A DNA stretch of 64,000 nucleotides from Halovenus halobia (GTDB lineage: Archaea; Halobacteriota; Halobacteria; Halobacteriales; Haloarculaceae), in assembly GCF_051414135.1 (NCBI RefSeq), contig NZ_JBLKOA010000008.1, forward strand, positions 41,506-105,505, in the 5' to 3' direction. Both the position numbers and the translations under genes were made by a program. The notes under the pieces are model-generated. The model was given only the letters and a program-made list of their open reading frames with translations. It was not told where the DNA came from and made no database searches. Every line of letters starts with the position of its first letter. Position 1 is the first letter of the stretch. Positions 8,475 through 17,685 of the stretch are shown here, one piece after another.

Positions 8475-11185
8475 TAGTTGACCGACACCTCCGATGTTTG
8501 CTGGTCTTTCTCGATGGTGACTGTGTAGTCCGTCATCGAATCGAACGTCTGGTCGTGACTAATGACGGTCAGCTGCTCAAAGCTATCCAGTTGCTTGAGT
8601 TGCGTGACAAGGTTCCGTTTCTTTTGCCGGTCGAGGTTTGCTGTTGGCTCGTCGAGGAACGCGATTCCAACCGACGCCAGTTGTTCGAGAATCGCCAGCC
8701 GAACTGCGAGAGCGGCCGCCATTTTCTCCCCGCCGCTTAGCGTCGAAAACGACTTTTGAACATCCGCATCATGCACCACAATCTCGTAATCGCTCGTCCA
8801 CTCCAACGTCTCAGCTGACGCACCGCGAATCGACCGGAACAACTCGTTCGCCCGAGACCCAATCCGGTCGGTGATTATCTCCCGCATTTTCGGCCCGGCT
8901 TCCCGGACGTTTTCCCGGACCCAATCGGCGAACTGCTGATCCGCCTTCAGCTCTTTCAGTTGCTGGACTTTCTCCTGGCGTCGCTCCAACTTCGTTTCCA
9001 ACTGATCGACCCTTTCATGCGCCTGCTGTAGGCTCTCCTCTTTCTCGCTAAGTGTCCCTTTCGTCCGGTTGATCTCACCTTTGAGGTCGTCAATCTCTGA
9101 CTCCAGCGTCTCGAATCTCTCTTCATCGAACGATGCTCTCGTCTCTTCCAGTTCGGCCTGTGTCTCGTCGAGATTCGCTTCTAAGTCCGCCAGATCACTC
9201 TCTATACCTTCCACTCTCTCCTGGCGCTCGTCCACCTGGGATGCCTGCTGTTCGTGCTTGATATACGTTTGATACGCCGACTCTGTTTCATTCAGCGTTT
9301 CTTTGATTTCCGCTAACTCCTCGTCTAAGCCCTCGAACGCTTCCAACTCGTCGTCAATCTCCGCAAGCACCGACTGTTCCTCCTCCAATTCGGCCTGTTT
9401 TCTCTCTAATTCGTCGGGAACATCAGCATGTTCCTCAACTCGGAACTCAGCAGTCTGATACTCTTCATGGGCCTCTTCTAAGTCATCTTGCTCAGCTTTG
9501 AGGTCTGGAAGATTCGCCAACTCGTCTTCCAACTCCACGAGTTCCTCTTCCTTTTGTTCTTTTTCAACACGTAGATCTTCGGTCTCGCCTTCCAGCGACT
9601 CGACTTTCTCCCGGTGCACAGGAAGTTTATCAACACGCTTCTTGACCGCTCTCGCCGCCTCACGCCGCTCACGCAACGTATCAAGTTCCTCGTCGAGTTC
9701 CTTGCGTTCTGTCTGGATTTCCTCAAGCCGGGCTTCGCGTTGTTCGATCGTCTCCGACCGATGATCCTCGTCTAACGGGCGCTCACACGTTGGACACGGC
9801 GCATCGACAGCAGTATCACGCAGTCTGTCAAGTTGCTCTTCAACCCGCTCACGTTCGTTTTGCAATTGCTTCCGCCGAGCCTCCCGGTCGTTGATCTCCT
9901 CGGACAGCGTTTCTGGGTCCGTAGTCGCTTCCCACTCATCCTCTATCTCCGCAATCGTCTCTTCCACAGACTCAATTTCGGCCTCATTCGATTCGATTTC
10001 CTCGGCCAACTGCTCAGTTTCTTCTTCTAACGCTTCTACGTCGTCCTCACTGTCTTTCAACGACGCGATACGCTCATCGAGTTCCTCATACCGGTCTTTC
10101 TCCGACTCGCGCGTTTCCAACGTCTCCTGTGCCGCCTCCAGTTCTTCTAGCTCGTCTTCGAGTTGCTCGACCTCGAATTGGAGTGCCTGAACGGTGTCTT
10201 TTTGCTCGTCTCGTTCATCGACGAGAGCATCGCGTTCAGCCTCCTGTTCCTCTAATTCATCTCGCCGATCGCGTGCCTCCTCGTACTGCTGGTACTCTTC
10301 ACGGTTCGTATCACACTTCTTCTGAGCCTTTTCAGCGGCCGCGAGTTCTTCCTTCGCCGTTTCCAAGTTATCTTCCGTTGAGCTGCGTTCTTGTTCCAGC
10401 GAATCAACCTCCTGCTCAAGCTGATTGATGTCTTCTTCAACGGCCTCCAAGTCTTCGTACTCCGACTCTTTCTCCGACAGTTCAGCGGTCTTCTGGCCGA
10501 TTTGCGATTCGATTGTCTCAACCTCGTCAGCCAGGGATTCCGCTTCCGAGCGCTTGTCCGGAAGTTCCTGTACTTCGCCAGTGAGCGTATTGATCTCTTG
10601 GCGGAGATTCTGTTGTTGGGCCTCAATTGCGTCTGGAACGTTCTTCAGCGTCTCCCATGACTCCTCGTACGCGTCCAGATTCAACAGGGAATCGAACGTT
10701 GCCTTGCGGTTCTGAGGCGTTTGTGAAAAGTCAGACAGGAATCGTGTTTGGGGGACACCGATACTGGAACTCCAGAGACTGCTTAACTCGTCTCCATCCT
10801 CAACATCGAACCGCGTACACAACCACTCTACCAGCTGGGACTTGGAATCAATATCCTGGTCAATCCACTCGTCAGTGTCGGGGTCGTACCGGTGCACACC
10901 GTACTTCGACCGACCGACTGACCGAACAACTCGATATTGCTCTGTCCTGTGCTGCGTATCCTGCTCGAACGTCACCTCGACAGTTCCCGAACTCGCACCC
11001 TCGCGCACGAATTCATTGTTGTTGAATGGAAGCGAATCAAACAATGCGAACCCGATCGCTTCCTGAACCGTCGACTTCCCCGCACCGTTCTCCCCAAGAA
11101 TCGCCGTCACACCGCCTTCGATCGGGACGACGGTGCGGTCCGCGTACGACTTGATATCTTCTAACGCAACTTCCGTGATCCTCAT
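8474..11185 (-). CDS. rad50: Rad50 double-strand-break repair ATPase
   Basis: A 903-residue SMC-type ATPase that tethers and processes DNA ends with Mre11. Walker A GENGAGKST is at residues 31-39. A long antiparallel coiled coil covers about 170-770 and is interrupted by a zinc hook CPTC (C464, C467), through which Rad50 dimers join. The ABC signature LSGGEK is at 816-821 and Walker B FLDEPTANLD at about 843-852 (D845, E846). All catalytic parts look intact and the length is normal. It overlaps mre11 by 4 bp and nurA by 1 bp. Confidence 0.95.
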   Translation of the reverse strand: MRITEVALEDIKSYADRTVVPIEGGVTAILGENGAGKSTVQEAIGFALFDSLPFNNNEFVREGASSGTVEVTFEQDTQHRTEQYRVVRSVGRSKYGVHRYDPDTDEWIDQDIDSKSQLVEWLCTRFDVEDGDELSSLWSSSIGVPQTRFLSDFSQTPQNRKATFDSLLNLDAYEESWETLKNVPDAIEAQQQNLRQEINTLTGEVQELPDKRSEAESLADEVETIESQIGQKTAELSEKESEYEDLEAVEEDINQLEQEVDSLEQERSSTEDNLETAKEELAAAEKAQKKCDTNREEYQQYEEARDRRDELEEQEAERDALVDERDEQKDTVQALQFEVEQLEDELEELEAAQETLETRESEKDRYEELDERIASLKDSEDDVEALEEETEQLAEEIESNEAEIESVEETIAEIEDEWEATTDPETLSEEINDREARRKQLQNERERVEEQLDRLRDTAVDAPCPTCERPLDEDHRSETIEQREARLEEIQTERKELDEELDTLRERREAARAVKKRVDKLPVHREKVESLEGETEDLRVEKEQKEEELVELEDELANLPDLKAEQDDLEEAHEEYQTAEFRVEEHADVPDELERKQAELEEEQSVLAEIDDELEAFEGLDEELAEIKETLNETESAYQTYIKHEQQASQVDERQERVEGIESDLADLEANLDETQAELEETRASFDEERFETLESEIDDLKGEINRTKGTLSEKEESLQQAHERVDQLETKLERRQEKVQQLKELKADQQFADWVRENVREAGPKMREIITDRIGSRANELFRSIRGASAETLEWTSDYEIVVHDADVQKSFSTLSGGEKMAAALAVRLAILEQLASVGIAFLDEPTANLDRQKKRNLVTQLKQLDSFEQLTVISHDQTFDSMTDYTVTIEKDQQTSEVSVN

Positions 11186-12690
11186 TGCTCCATCACCTCC
11201 TCTGTCTCTCCTTCTGCTTCATCGTCTGTCGTGCCATCAGACGCCTCCTCGGCCGCTTCGTCATCAATAAACGGATCCTCTTCGATATCCAGCACCACGT
11301 CATCCGCCAATTCCGGGAATAATTCCTGCCGTGCTGAACTCACTGAATCACGAATGTCCTCAACGGCCTCCTCAGCCTGCGCCATCTGATGAGCGTTCCC
11401 CAACACCTCAGCCACATCGTCCGCCTGATCAGCATAAATTGATTCGTTCGCAATTGTCTCGAACACACGGTTTTCTAACGCAGTCGTGTTCAACTTCCCA
11501 TCTTTGAACACCTCGTCCTCATCAATCTCCGAGAGCAGTTGCTGCACGTTTGCCGTCCGAATCCCCGTATTCACCTGCACGTACAATGCGTCACATGTGT
11601 CCTCCGTCCACGCTGCAAGCTCGTCCGTCCGGAAATCCCCGCGGCTAAATTGCAATGTTCCCGTGAACCGTAGGTCAATAATCGGCGCTCGTGGCTCACC
11701 GTTTGCTGTGAATTCGTCCTGGCTGCAGTACTCTGTTATCGCAGCCTCTTCATCCCGAACGTGATCCTGAAACGCGGCTTCAAGATCGCCTGGCGATTCA
11801 TACGCAGTCACATCGAATTCAATCCGATAGTATGGGCGTCGTTTTGTCGGATGGTGCTCAACCTCGAACCCAGCTACATCGCCACCAGTCTCGGATTCTT
11901 CAGCGTCAAGCTCGATCGAGTAATAGCCGTGGTCCCACTCAGGCCGCCCTTCGCGTGTATTGTGCGCTTCGGGCGACCCGGGATTGTAAATCCACCCACC
12001 GGACTCGTACCGCTTGTGAATATGCCCAAGAGCCAAGTAATCCACAACGTCTTTCAAATTTCGTAGTTCGCCGTGGGTGACGGTCCCACCGAGTGTCGGC
12101 ACCTCGTCTTCGATTCCGAAATGCCCCAGCAACACGGTCCACGCCGGCTCGCCGTGCATCTCATTTGTTTCTTGGATGCCATCCGCCACTTGCTGGAGCG
12201 CCTGTCCGGTCTTCGCGCCGCGCCACTGCAGACCAAACACGCGGACTGGTCCATCCAGTCCCTCAGTATCGATATCGTAGAAGCCAGCTGAGTGACCAGG
12301 TTCATTTGGATTATACGGGTTAAACCACGCTGTCTCTGGATCAGCCTGCAATTCGGCTTCCAAGAACACAATCTGTCCGCGCTGATGCAGGTAATTCAAC
12401 CACGTCACATCGCGCGGCGTCAAGTTCTCATCGTGATTCCCACGCGACACCAAGACTGGAATCTCATCAGGGACCTGCTCAAGTTCCTTTTCAATCTGAT
12501 GCAAAATCTTCGGACGGAGGTCACGCGAGTGAAACAGGTCGCCCGGTAACAGAATCACGTCCGTCTCCCGCACCTCAATCATCTCATCGAGCGCAGCACG
12601 CACGGTCGAGACCATATCGTCTTCGCGTTGTTTTAACCCGTACTGCCGGTGGCCAAGATGTGTATCAGCGATGTGTGAGAGTGTTAGCAT
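11182..12690 (-). CDS. mre11: Mre11-type nuclease
   Basis: A calcineurin-like phosphoesterase, the nuclease partner of Rad50. The metal-binding motifs appear in order: ADTHLGHRQYG near residue 8, GDLFHS, SRGNHDE, GHFG and GHIHK. After about residue 300 comes a long acidic extension ending in a run of Glu and Asp, giving about 502 residues, longer than many archaeal Mre11 proteins. I use the ATG at 12690, directly before the conserved LTLSHIADTHLG; an in-frame ATG at 12717 is also possible. The N-terminus differs from the form I associate with the main haloarchaeal Mre11, so this may be a second, paralogous set. Confidence 0.9.
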   Translation of the reverse strand: MLTLSHIADTHLGHRQYGLKQREDDMVSTVRAALDEMIEVRETDVILLPGDLFHSRDLRPKILHQIEKELEQVPDEIPVLVSRGNHDENLTPRDVTWLNYLHQRGQIVFLEAELQADPETAWFNPYNPNEPGHSAGFYDIDTEGLDGPVRVFGLQWRGAKTGQALQQVADGIQETNEMHGEPAWTVLLGHFGIEDEVPTLGGTVTHGELRNLKDVVDYLALGHIHKRYESGGWIYNPGSPEAHNTREGRPEWDHGYYSIELDAEESETGGDVAGFEVEHHPTKRRPYYRIEFDVTAYESPGDLEAAFQDHVRDEEAAITEYCSQDEFTANGEPRAPIIDLRFTGTLQFSRGDFRTDELAAWTEDTCDALYVQVNTGIRTANVQQLLSEIDEDEVFKDGKLNTTALENRVFETIANESIYADQADDVAEVLGNAHQMAQAEEAVEDIRDSVSSARQELFPELADDVVLDIEEDPFIDDEAAEEASDGTTDDEAEGETEEVMEQ

Positions 12691-12869
12691 TGTCAATGAA
12701 TTTTGAAGGGTAGTCATTTAGTCAATCATACGACCGGACCGTGTGCGTGAAAGTCTATGATTACATCTAATCGGAGGGTAATTAAATGCCGGTCAACCAG
12801 AGTGAAAGTAAAACTAGAATTGACATCCTAATTGCCGGCTCGAATAAAAATAGCGAGGTTACGTGTGCT

Positions 12870-13238
12870 CTACTTCTTGCGCTGAGCCAGTTGCTGTCGC
12901 TGTTGTGCCCCATTCGCCTCGGGTTTCGAACGGAGTCGTCCGCCAGCGGGAGAGGAACGAACCGTATGTGAGTGAGACTCCGAGCTGCGTCCCTTTGAGA
13001 GATCGCTCGTATCAGGGCTCATACTCGGTTGCGATGGCTGCGTGCGTTCAGCACGGTTCACCAGTTTCGCCTCGAAATGAGACCCTTCGTCGACCAGTTG
13101 GACATCGTATGTCTCACCAACACTTACCTCTCCTGCAGAGACAAGAATTGATTTACCAGCCTGTTGCTGGCTTGCGATGGCGTTGCCGCTGTTGCTGATG
13201 CGGTCTACGGTTACCGTCTCCGCTGATGGTTGTGCCAT
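12870..13238 (-). CDS. TRAM-domain-like protein
   Basis: A 122-residue protein. Residues about 8-65 look like a TRAM domain: VDRISNSGNAIA, a basic loop, VSVGETYDVQLVDEGSHFEAKLV. TRAM is a small beta-barrel that binds RNA and is common in single-domain haloarchaeal proteins. The rest is a low-complexity, Ser/Arg/Gln-rich tail (ending QLAQRKK) that is probably disordered. It is a lone minus-strand gene upstream of the mre11 operon. A role in RNA binding is likely, but the partner is unknown. Confidence 0.65.
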   Translation of the reverse strand: MAQPSAETVTVDRISNSGNAIASQQQAGKSILVSAGEVSVGETYDVQLVDEGSHFEAKLVNRAERTQPSQPSMSPDTSDLSKGRSSESHSHTVRSSPAGGRLRSKPEANGAQQRQQLAQRKK

Positions 13239-13396
13239 CCACTAGCAATGACTCAGAACAAACATATAATACTACTGCACAAAAACAAGAACATCGCGAG
13301 TTACGAACGCTGTGTAGCTGATAGAAAAGATCAACAGGCAAGAGAGACATATCGGCCTGATCAAATAAGACTCAATCACACTAAATAATAAGTCAA

Positions 13397-13557
13397 CTAA
13401 TCAACATACTGTGACTTTTTTATTCTGCCAGGAGACGGGAATTCTGACTCCATTGCATCTTGCTGGAATTCGTCGATTGCATCAATCGCACGACTGAGTC
13501 TGTCAACATTTTTGAGAGGTCGTCGGTATCATGCACAAGCGTCTTTGTAGGGTGCAT
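13397..13557 (-). pseudogene. small protein gene, probably frameshifted
   Basis: Two overlapping frames together read as one small helical protein: an ATG at 13557 gives MHPTKTLVHDTDDLSK, and the next frame continues as NVDRLSRAIDAIDEFQQDA and so on to a TAG at 13397. The switch falls at a run of five A residues; one extra A would join them into about 53 residues. Neither frame alone is a good gene: the second has no start after its TGA. This could be a true mutation, an assembly error, or coincidence. Confidence 0.4.
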
Positions 13558-13679
13558 AACGCGGTTTCTGAGCGCGGTGTCTCAACGTATGCATATTAAT
13601 ATCACTAAACAAGCCCGCTGGTAATTTGGAGTGGCACACATCGAGAATAGAGCCAGTAACGGAATAGCTCGGAGTTAAC

Positions 13680-14393
13680 CTAATCAGCTGTAACTCGACG
13701 TGACTCAACAAGTCCTGCTGAACGAACGTATCCGACCATTGCATACACAAATGGCGTATCGAGGAGTGCAATTAGGAGTTTGATGACGTACTGTCCGAAG
13801 ATAAGCTGCAGCAGTATTGCACCGCCCAGTGCCTGGCCAGTCCCGATGATAGACGGGACAAGAAGGAATGCCATCAAGACGAAAATAGTTGTGTCGATCA
13901 GTTGGCTCGTCCCAGTAGAACCGATGTTTCGCAGCCACAGGGACTCACCGTCGGTGTAGTCGCCAATTGCGTGGAATGCGATGACATCCCAGTTCTGACT
14001 CACAATGTACGCCGCGAGGCTGCCAACCACGATGTTTGTACTCAACCCAAGGACAGACTTGAACGCTGCCGGATCAACGCCTGCCGGAGAACCAGGTGCA
14101 GCAATTGCCACCCACACCAAGGCAAGCAACACGAAATTCATCGCAAACCCGATATTCACCATGAGTTGCGCCGGGCGGCGGCCGTACAATTCTGCATAAC
14201 AATCTGACGCAAAAAACGTCACTGCGTAAGCGAGGACCCCAGCCGGAACGAGGACAGTGCCCCCGATTATCGGCACCGACGAAGGAAACGGCACTACGAG
14301 CAGCTTTACCGCAATCAACTGCGCCGTAACTAAGGAGGTAATGAACAGTGCAGCTAACGCTATCTTCGGTCCATCAGAACTAGAGTTATTCAT
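13680..14393 (-). CDS. queuosine precursor transporter family protein (YhhQ/VUT)
   Basis: A 237-residue membrane protein with about six hydrophobic segments. It matches the YhhQ family, which in bacteria imports the 7-deazaguanine bases preQ0 and preQ1. Supporting features are LFITSLVTAQLIAVKL near the start, the AVTFFASDCYAELYG loop with its conserved D-Y-E region, and the SQNWDVIAFHAI and SLWLRNIGSTGTSQLIDT segments. I start at the ATG at 14393. It overlaps the upstream ribbon-helix-helix gene by 8 bp. Its position 1.3 kb from a DpdA-like gene and the presence of a QueF homologue suggest a shared 7-deazaguanine theme, though such transporters also occur alone in archaea. Confidence 0.85.
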   Translation of the reverse strand: MNNSSSDGPKIALAALFITSLVTAQLIAVKLLVVPFPSSVPIIGGTVLVPAGVLAYAVTFFASDCYAELYGRRPAQLMVNIGFAMNFVLLALVWVAIAAPGSPAGVDPAAFKSVLGLSTNIVVGSLAAYIVSQNWDVIAFHAIGDYTDGESLWLRNIGSTGTSQLIDTTIFVLMAFLLVPSIIGTGQALGGAILLQLIFGQYVIKLLIALLDTPFVYAMVGYVRSAGLVESRRVTAD

Positions 14394-14559
14394 CTTCCAG
14401 CCTCCCGTGACGAGAGTCAATTTCGTCGAGTATATCCAGCGTTTTCCGGATCGACGACCGAATCGCATCACTTCGATTCACGAACTTTCCACCTTCTCCG
14501 ACGTGTTCATCAAGATCGTTGAGGAGTTCTTCTGGAATCTCCACGCTTATTTTGGGCAT
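14386..14559 (-). CDS. ribbon-helix-helix (CopG-type) DNA-binding protein
   Basis: A 57-residue protein with a clear ribbon-helix-helix pattern: MPKISVEIPEELLNDLDEH as the beta strand and first helix, then FVNRSDAIRSSIRKTLDIL as the second helix. Proteins of this type bind DNA as dimers and often autoregulate. I use the ATG at 14559, which gives the canonical N-terminus. It overlaps the transporter gene by 8 bp, so it probably controls the pair. Confidence 0.8.
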   Translation of the reverse strand: MPKISVEIPEELLNDLDEHVGEGGKFVNRSDAIRSSIRKTLDILDEIDSRHGRLEDE

Positions 14560-14813
14560 ATTAAGATAATCCTTCAAGAGCACCGTAATATTATCGGTGT
14601 TTGATTCAATGTGACTATACGTTTCTCCGATCGCACCGATTGTGATCCACTTCGATTTGTATTGATTTGTCGGTGTATTGTGGTTCTCTTCTTTTCGTGT
14701 CAGTTTCGAATCTGCGAAACTGAGTTTGAGAGGGCGGGGTATTCATCCAACTAAATCAATTAGCAACAAATGGTGTCCGAGGTTACTAGTAGACGCCCTA
14801 ACTAGAATGAACA

Positions 14814-15179
14814 ATGACTGATCGAAGTGATCAAGAACAGAATGGTTTGTCTTTGAGTGAAATTGACTCAATGAGGACTCTTGATGAAAAACAGAGAGAT
14901 GGCGCATCTGGGGAAACAGTGTATCAGCTAACATTTCACAAAGGCCAAGAGCCTACGATAGAAGAGGGAAAAGTGACTGAAATCGGTTCATTAGACGATT
15001 CTCCTCCGATTGATCTCCAAGCGCTTGGTACAGATACCTACACCTACTATGGTATTTTTCGTATGAAGGACCGCTCAACCACGATGGTCGTCCAGGATAA
15101 AGATGGAAAAACGTACAAAGCGCTCTCGTTAGGCAAGGATACAGTCAGGGTACCTTATCCAGTGAGTATTGAATCATAA
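14814..15179 (+). CDS. hypothetical protein
   Basis: A 121-residue acidic soluble protein, unrecognised. The first 50 residues are polar and low in structure. Residues about 55-118 look like a compact beta-rich domain (VTEIGSLDDSPPIDLQ, TYYGIFRMKDRSTTMVVQD, TYKALSLG). It is the first plus-strand gene before the DpdA-like gene but is separated from it by 554 bp, so membership in the island is uncertain. Confidence 0.5.
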   Translation: MTDRSDQEQNGLSLSEIDSMRTLDEKQRDGASGETVYQLTFHKGQEPTIEEGKVTEIGSLDDSPPIDLQALGTDTYTYYGIFRMKDRSTTMVVQDKDGKTYKALSLGKDTVRVPYPVSIES

Positions 15180-15733
15180 CCCAGTATATATTATAATCAT
15201 AATTTTAATTGCCAATCTGGAAAGTACATATCCAGCCGGTAATGACAATACTTTGACTGCAAAGGCGGCTTCGTTCCACCACCACTCGTATCATTACGGC
15301 GCCTCGGATAAGATAATGCAGATATTGGGTCTCCGTCGTTATTTTGGTCTTTTACATACGGTTTGCAGACCAAGGTAGTTACTTGCAAAGTTGGTGATTC
15401 CTGTTCACTAAAAAATAGCACCATTGGATCGCGGGTTGCAGCAGGACAAAAGACCCACACGTCTAACAACTGCTCTTTTGTGAGGAGTCGTGGCTACGTA
15501 AGCTAGAATGGAGCTGGCTAAGAATACGAGGTGACTTCGGAGCTATTGATCTCGGTGCAGTAGTCTTATTATGTCGCGGATTAACCGAATTAATAATGGT
15601 GCCCTCATGCGGAGTTAGAAGGAGTGTCCAACAGGTTCGTTCTCGTACGTCCTGGAAATGTTAGAACTGAATATGAGGTCGCAGTCATTCAAATAGAATC
15701 TCGAAAACTGAATCCGATTCCAAGTAACTACCT
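15180..15733. other. intergenic stretch before the 7-deazaguanine/BREX-like island
   Basis: Low GC and no gene I can support. It should hold the promoter of the DpdA-like gene near its right end, but I see no strong TATA-like box there. No repeat, tRNA or hairpin stands out. Confidence 0.4.
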
Positions 15734-16738
15734 ATGAAATTTTATGCGTCGATGACAGTAAGTCCTACTCTCATCGATAAGATGTATGAAGAATTATCTG
15801 AACGATACGGTTCTCTTGATCCTATGAAATCTCTGATATATACACCTATTGCCACGGGTGATAAGCTCACTGAGAAATTAAGCGGACTTAGTGAGGAAGG
15901 GTTCGAGATAATGTTTGATTCTGGTGGATATCATGTTCAGACAAACAATGGCGATTTTGAAGAGTTATATAAATACATTATGCCATTCTACGAACAGAAT
16001 GATTGGGGCCACAGATATGTTTTACCAGACAATGTACCCCTTAGCGATGATGACGAAGCGACGGTAGATCAAAAAGTGAAGGAAACACGTGCCAATGCTA
16101 GACTCTCGTATTATTTTTTACCAGATAAACTCAAATCAAAGGCGATTCCAGTTATCCAGGGGAGTACTTATGAGCACGTGACCGAGTGCGTTGAGACATA
16201 CGCTGAACTCGATAAGGTACAGACTGTTGGATTTGGAAGCTTCGAAACCTTCGGTAATAACAACGGCGTGAACATAATTTCCGAGGACGTTGCCACAACA
16301 CTCCGGTACGCTGTGAATCTGGCTCACGAACAAGAGCTTGAAGTTCATGCTTTCGGCGTCGGCGGCCCGACAGTAATCCCCGTTCTTAACCACCTTGGAG
16401 TTGACTCATTTGATTGTTCAAGTTGGATACGCGCAGGTGGTTACGGAGAAATATACTTTCCTTTTAAGTCACCAATGCACGTCTCCCACGACACTGATCG
16501 GAATGGACCAAAGGTATTCCGAGAAGATCTCAATCAGTTGAGATCAGAATCTGGACATAGTTGCCCATTCTGCAGGTCTTATACTGAGCTACGAGAGTCC
16601 CGTATTTCTCGTATCCTTCATAATCTGATTGTTTTGAAAGAGATGAGCAGAGGGGTTGGTGATTATACGACAGATGAGGTACTTACACAAATGAACGATC
16701 AATCTCGGTATACATCTTTGCTACGTTCGCTCGCCTAA
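15734..16738 (+). CDS. DpdA-like tRNA-guanine-transglycosylase family enzyme
   Basis: A 334-residue TGT-fold protein. TGT enzymes swap guanine for a 7-deazaguanine base; the DpdA branch (formerly TgtA5) does this in DNA with preQ0. The substrate-binding FDSGGYHVQ (D62) matches the TGT DSGG motif. VGFGSFETFG (165-174) replaces the usual GLGGL-type loop, in the style of DpdA. FGVGGP (207-212) is followed by VDSFDCSSWIR, with the predicted nucleophile at D227. The zinc site keeps C277, C280 and H296 (CPFCR; LHNL), with the first cysteine of the usual CxC missing. There is no PUA domain or other tRNA-binding extension, which favours DNA over tRNA as substrate. Its place before two BREX-like modules suggests it makes the self mark. 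Confidence 0.82.
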   Translation: MKFYASMTVSPTLIDKMYEELSERYGSLDPMKSLIYTPIATGDKLTEKLSGLSEEGFEIMFDSGGYHVQTNNGDFEELYKYIMPFYEQNDWGHRYVLPDNVPLSDDDEATVDQKVKETRANARLSYYFLPDKLKSKAIPVIQGSTYEHVTECVETYAELDKVQTVGFGSFETFGNNNGVNIISEDVATTLRYAVNLAHEQELEVHAFGVGGPTVIPVLNHLGVDSFDCSSWIRAGGYGEIYFPFKSPMHVSHDTDRNGPKVFREDLNQLRSESGHSCPFCRSYTELRESRISRILHNLIVLKEMSRGVGDYTTDEVLTQMNDQSRYTSLLRSLA

Positions 16739-16788
16739 ATCACTACTAATGGATAGGTGTTTCTGAAGATCTCCTGGACTCAAGAGTT

Positions 16789-16797
16789 GCATTTATC
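16789..16797 (+). promoter_or_regulatory. likely promoter of BREX-like module operon
   Basis: A GCATTTATC box lies about 30 bp before the ATG at 16825, the spacing expected for a leaderless or short-leader haloarchaeal transcript. It would drive the ten-gene run from 16825 to 32715 separately from the DpdA-like gene. Confidence 0.5.
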
Positions 16798-16824
16798 ACC
16801 CACTGGTGTCTTCTCCATACTGAT

Positions 16825-17685
16825 ATGGCCCAGATATCTTTTCATATTCGGGATGGAGCTAACCCTGAATGGATATACCAATATTTAGACATATTGGCAC
16901 AGTATCCACAAATATCAAGCGGGAAAGAGGCATATAAGAAAGCTAAGGAATACGGCTATGAAGTTGGGTACCAAAGCGAACGAGAGGTTCCCACAATCTT
17001 AAAAAAGATTGGTGTTCTCTCATCTTCAACCTCATTGACTGATCGTGGTGAAGAGCTGAAGGATGTGATGTATTATGATATGAACCTCTTCAAGAACATT
17101 CTCCACCACCTATTCTACACTCGGGACCGAATTGCATCCGCACGCGACATTCCACCGCGAGAACGTGAGATGACCGCCTGGAGCTATGCAGCAATCGTTG
17201 ATTACCTAATTGATAATAGCCCATACAATGCGATTTCACTCAAAAAGTCTCGTCAAGAGGTCGCGAATGCCGTTTACGACCAAGCTCAAAAAGAACTCCC
17301 TTCAATCCAAGATGAAGTCTCTATTGGTCCTCGTAGTGTATCTGGCGCTCTACAATTTCTTCGGGAATTGACCCCGCCCGTTATACAAGAATCACAGCAT
17401 ACTAACAATGAACAGGTCGCGGATTTCAAAATTAGGAGTTTCGCTCCTGGCGAGATGCTCTTATTAGCGATCGATTCACGTTATCGGGAAACCGATACTG
17501 ATTATGGGACGCCACTCCTCCTAAACAACAAGACAATCGACGCACTTTGCAGGGTACTTGTTTTGGATGAGTCCGGGTTTGATGAAGTGCTTGAGTGGGC
17601 TGCAGAGTATGATCAACTAGATGTCGAAGGAGTCTCTAAACAGGTTCGTCTGGTCGAAAGGGTGGCACTAAATGACCTCATATAG
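16825..17685 (+). CDS. module A gene 1: double winged-helix protein (BrxA position)
   Basis: A 286-residue protein, probably two winged-helix units and a C-terminal helical domain. First unit: ILKKIGVLSSSTSLTDRGE (about 58-76). Second unit: SVSGALQFLRELTPPVI (about 172-188). The same pattern occurs in gene 1 of module B (FIKKLGFL, KPTTAGKF, SVRNALNLLEEF), and both end with similar tails (VALNDLI; FNSLRDNLL). I therefore read the two as diverged paralogues. In BREX the first gene, brxA, is also a small winged-helix DNA-binding protein; whether these are true BrxA relatives is untested. It overlaps the next gene by 14 bp. Confidence 0.75.
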   Translation: MAQISFHIRDGANPEWIYQYLDILAQYPQISSGKEAYKKAKEYGYEVGYQSEREVPTILKKIGVLSSSTSLTDRGEELKDVMYYDMNLFKNILHHLFYTRDRIASARDIPPREREMTAWSYAAIVDYLIDNSPYNAISLKKSRQEVANAVYDQAQKELPSIQDEVSIGPRSVSGALQFLRELTPPVIQESQHTNNEQVADFKIRSFAPGEMLLLAIDSRYRETDTDYGTPLLLNNKTIDALCRVLVLDESGFDEVLEWAAEYDQLDVEGVSKQVRLVERVALNDLI

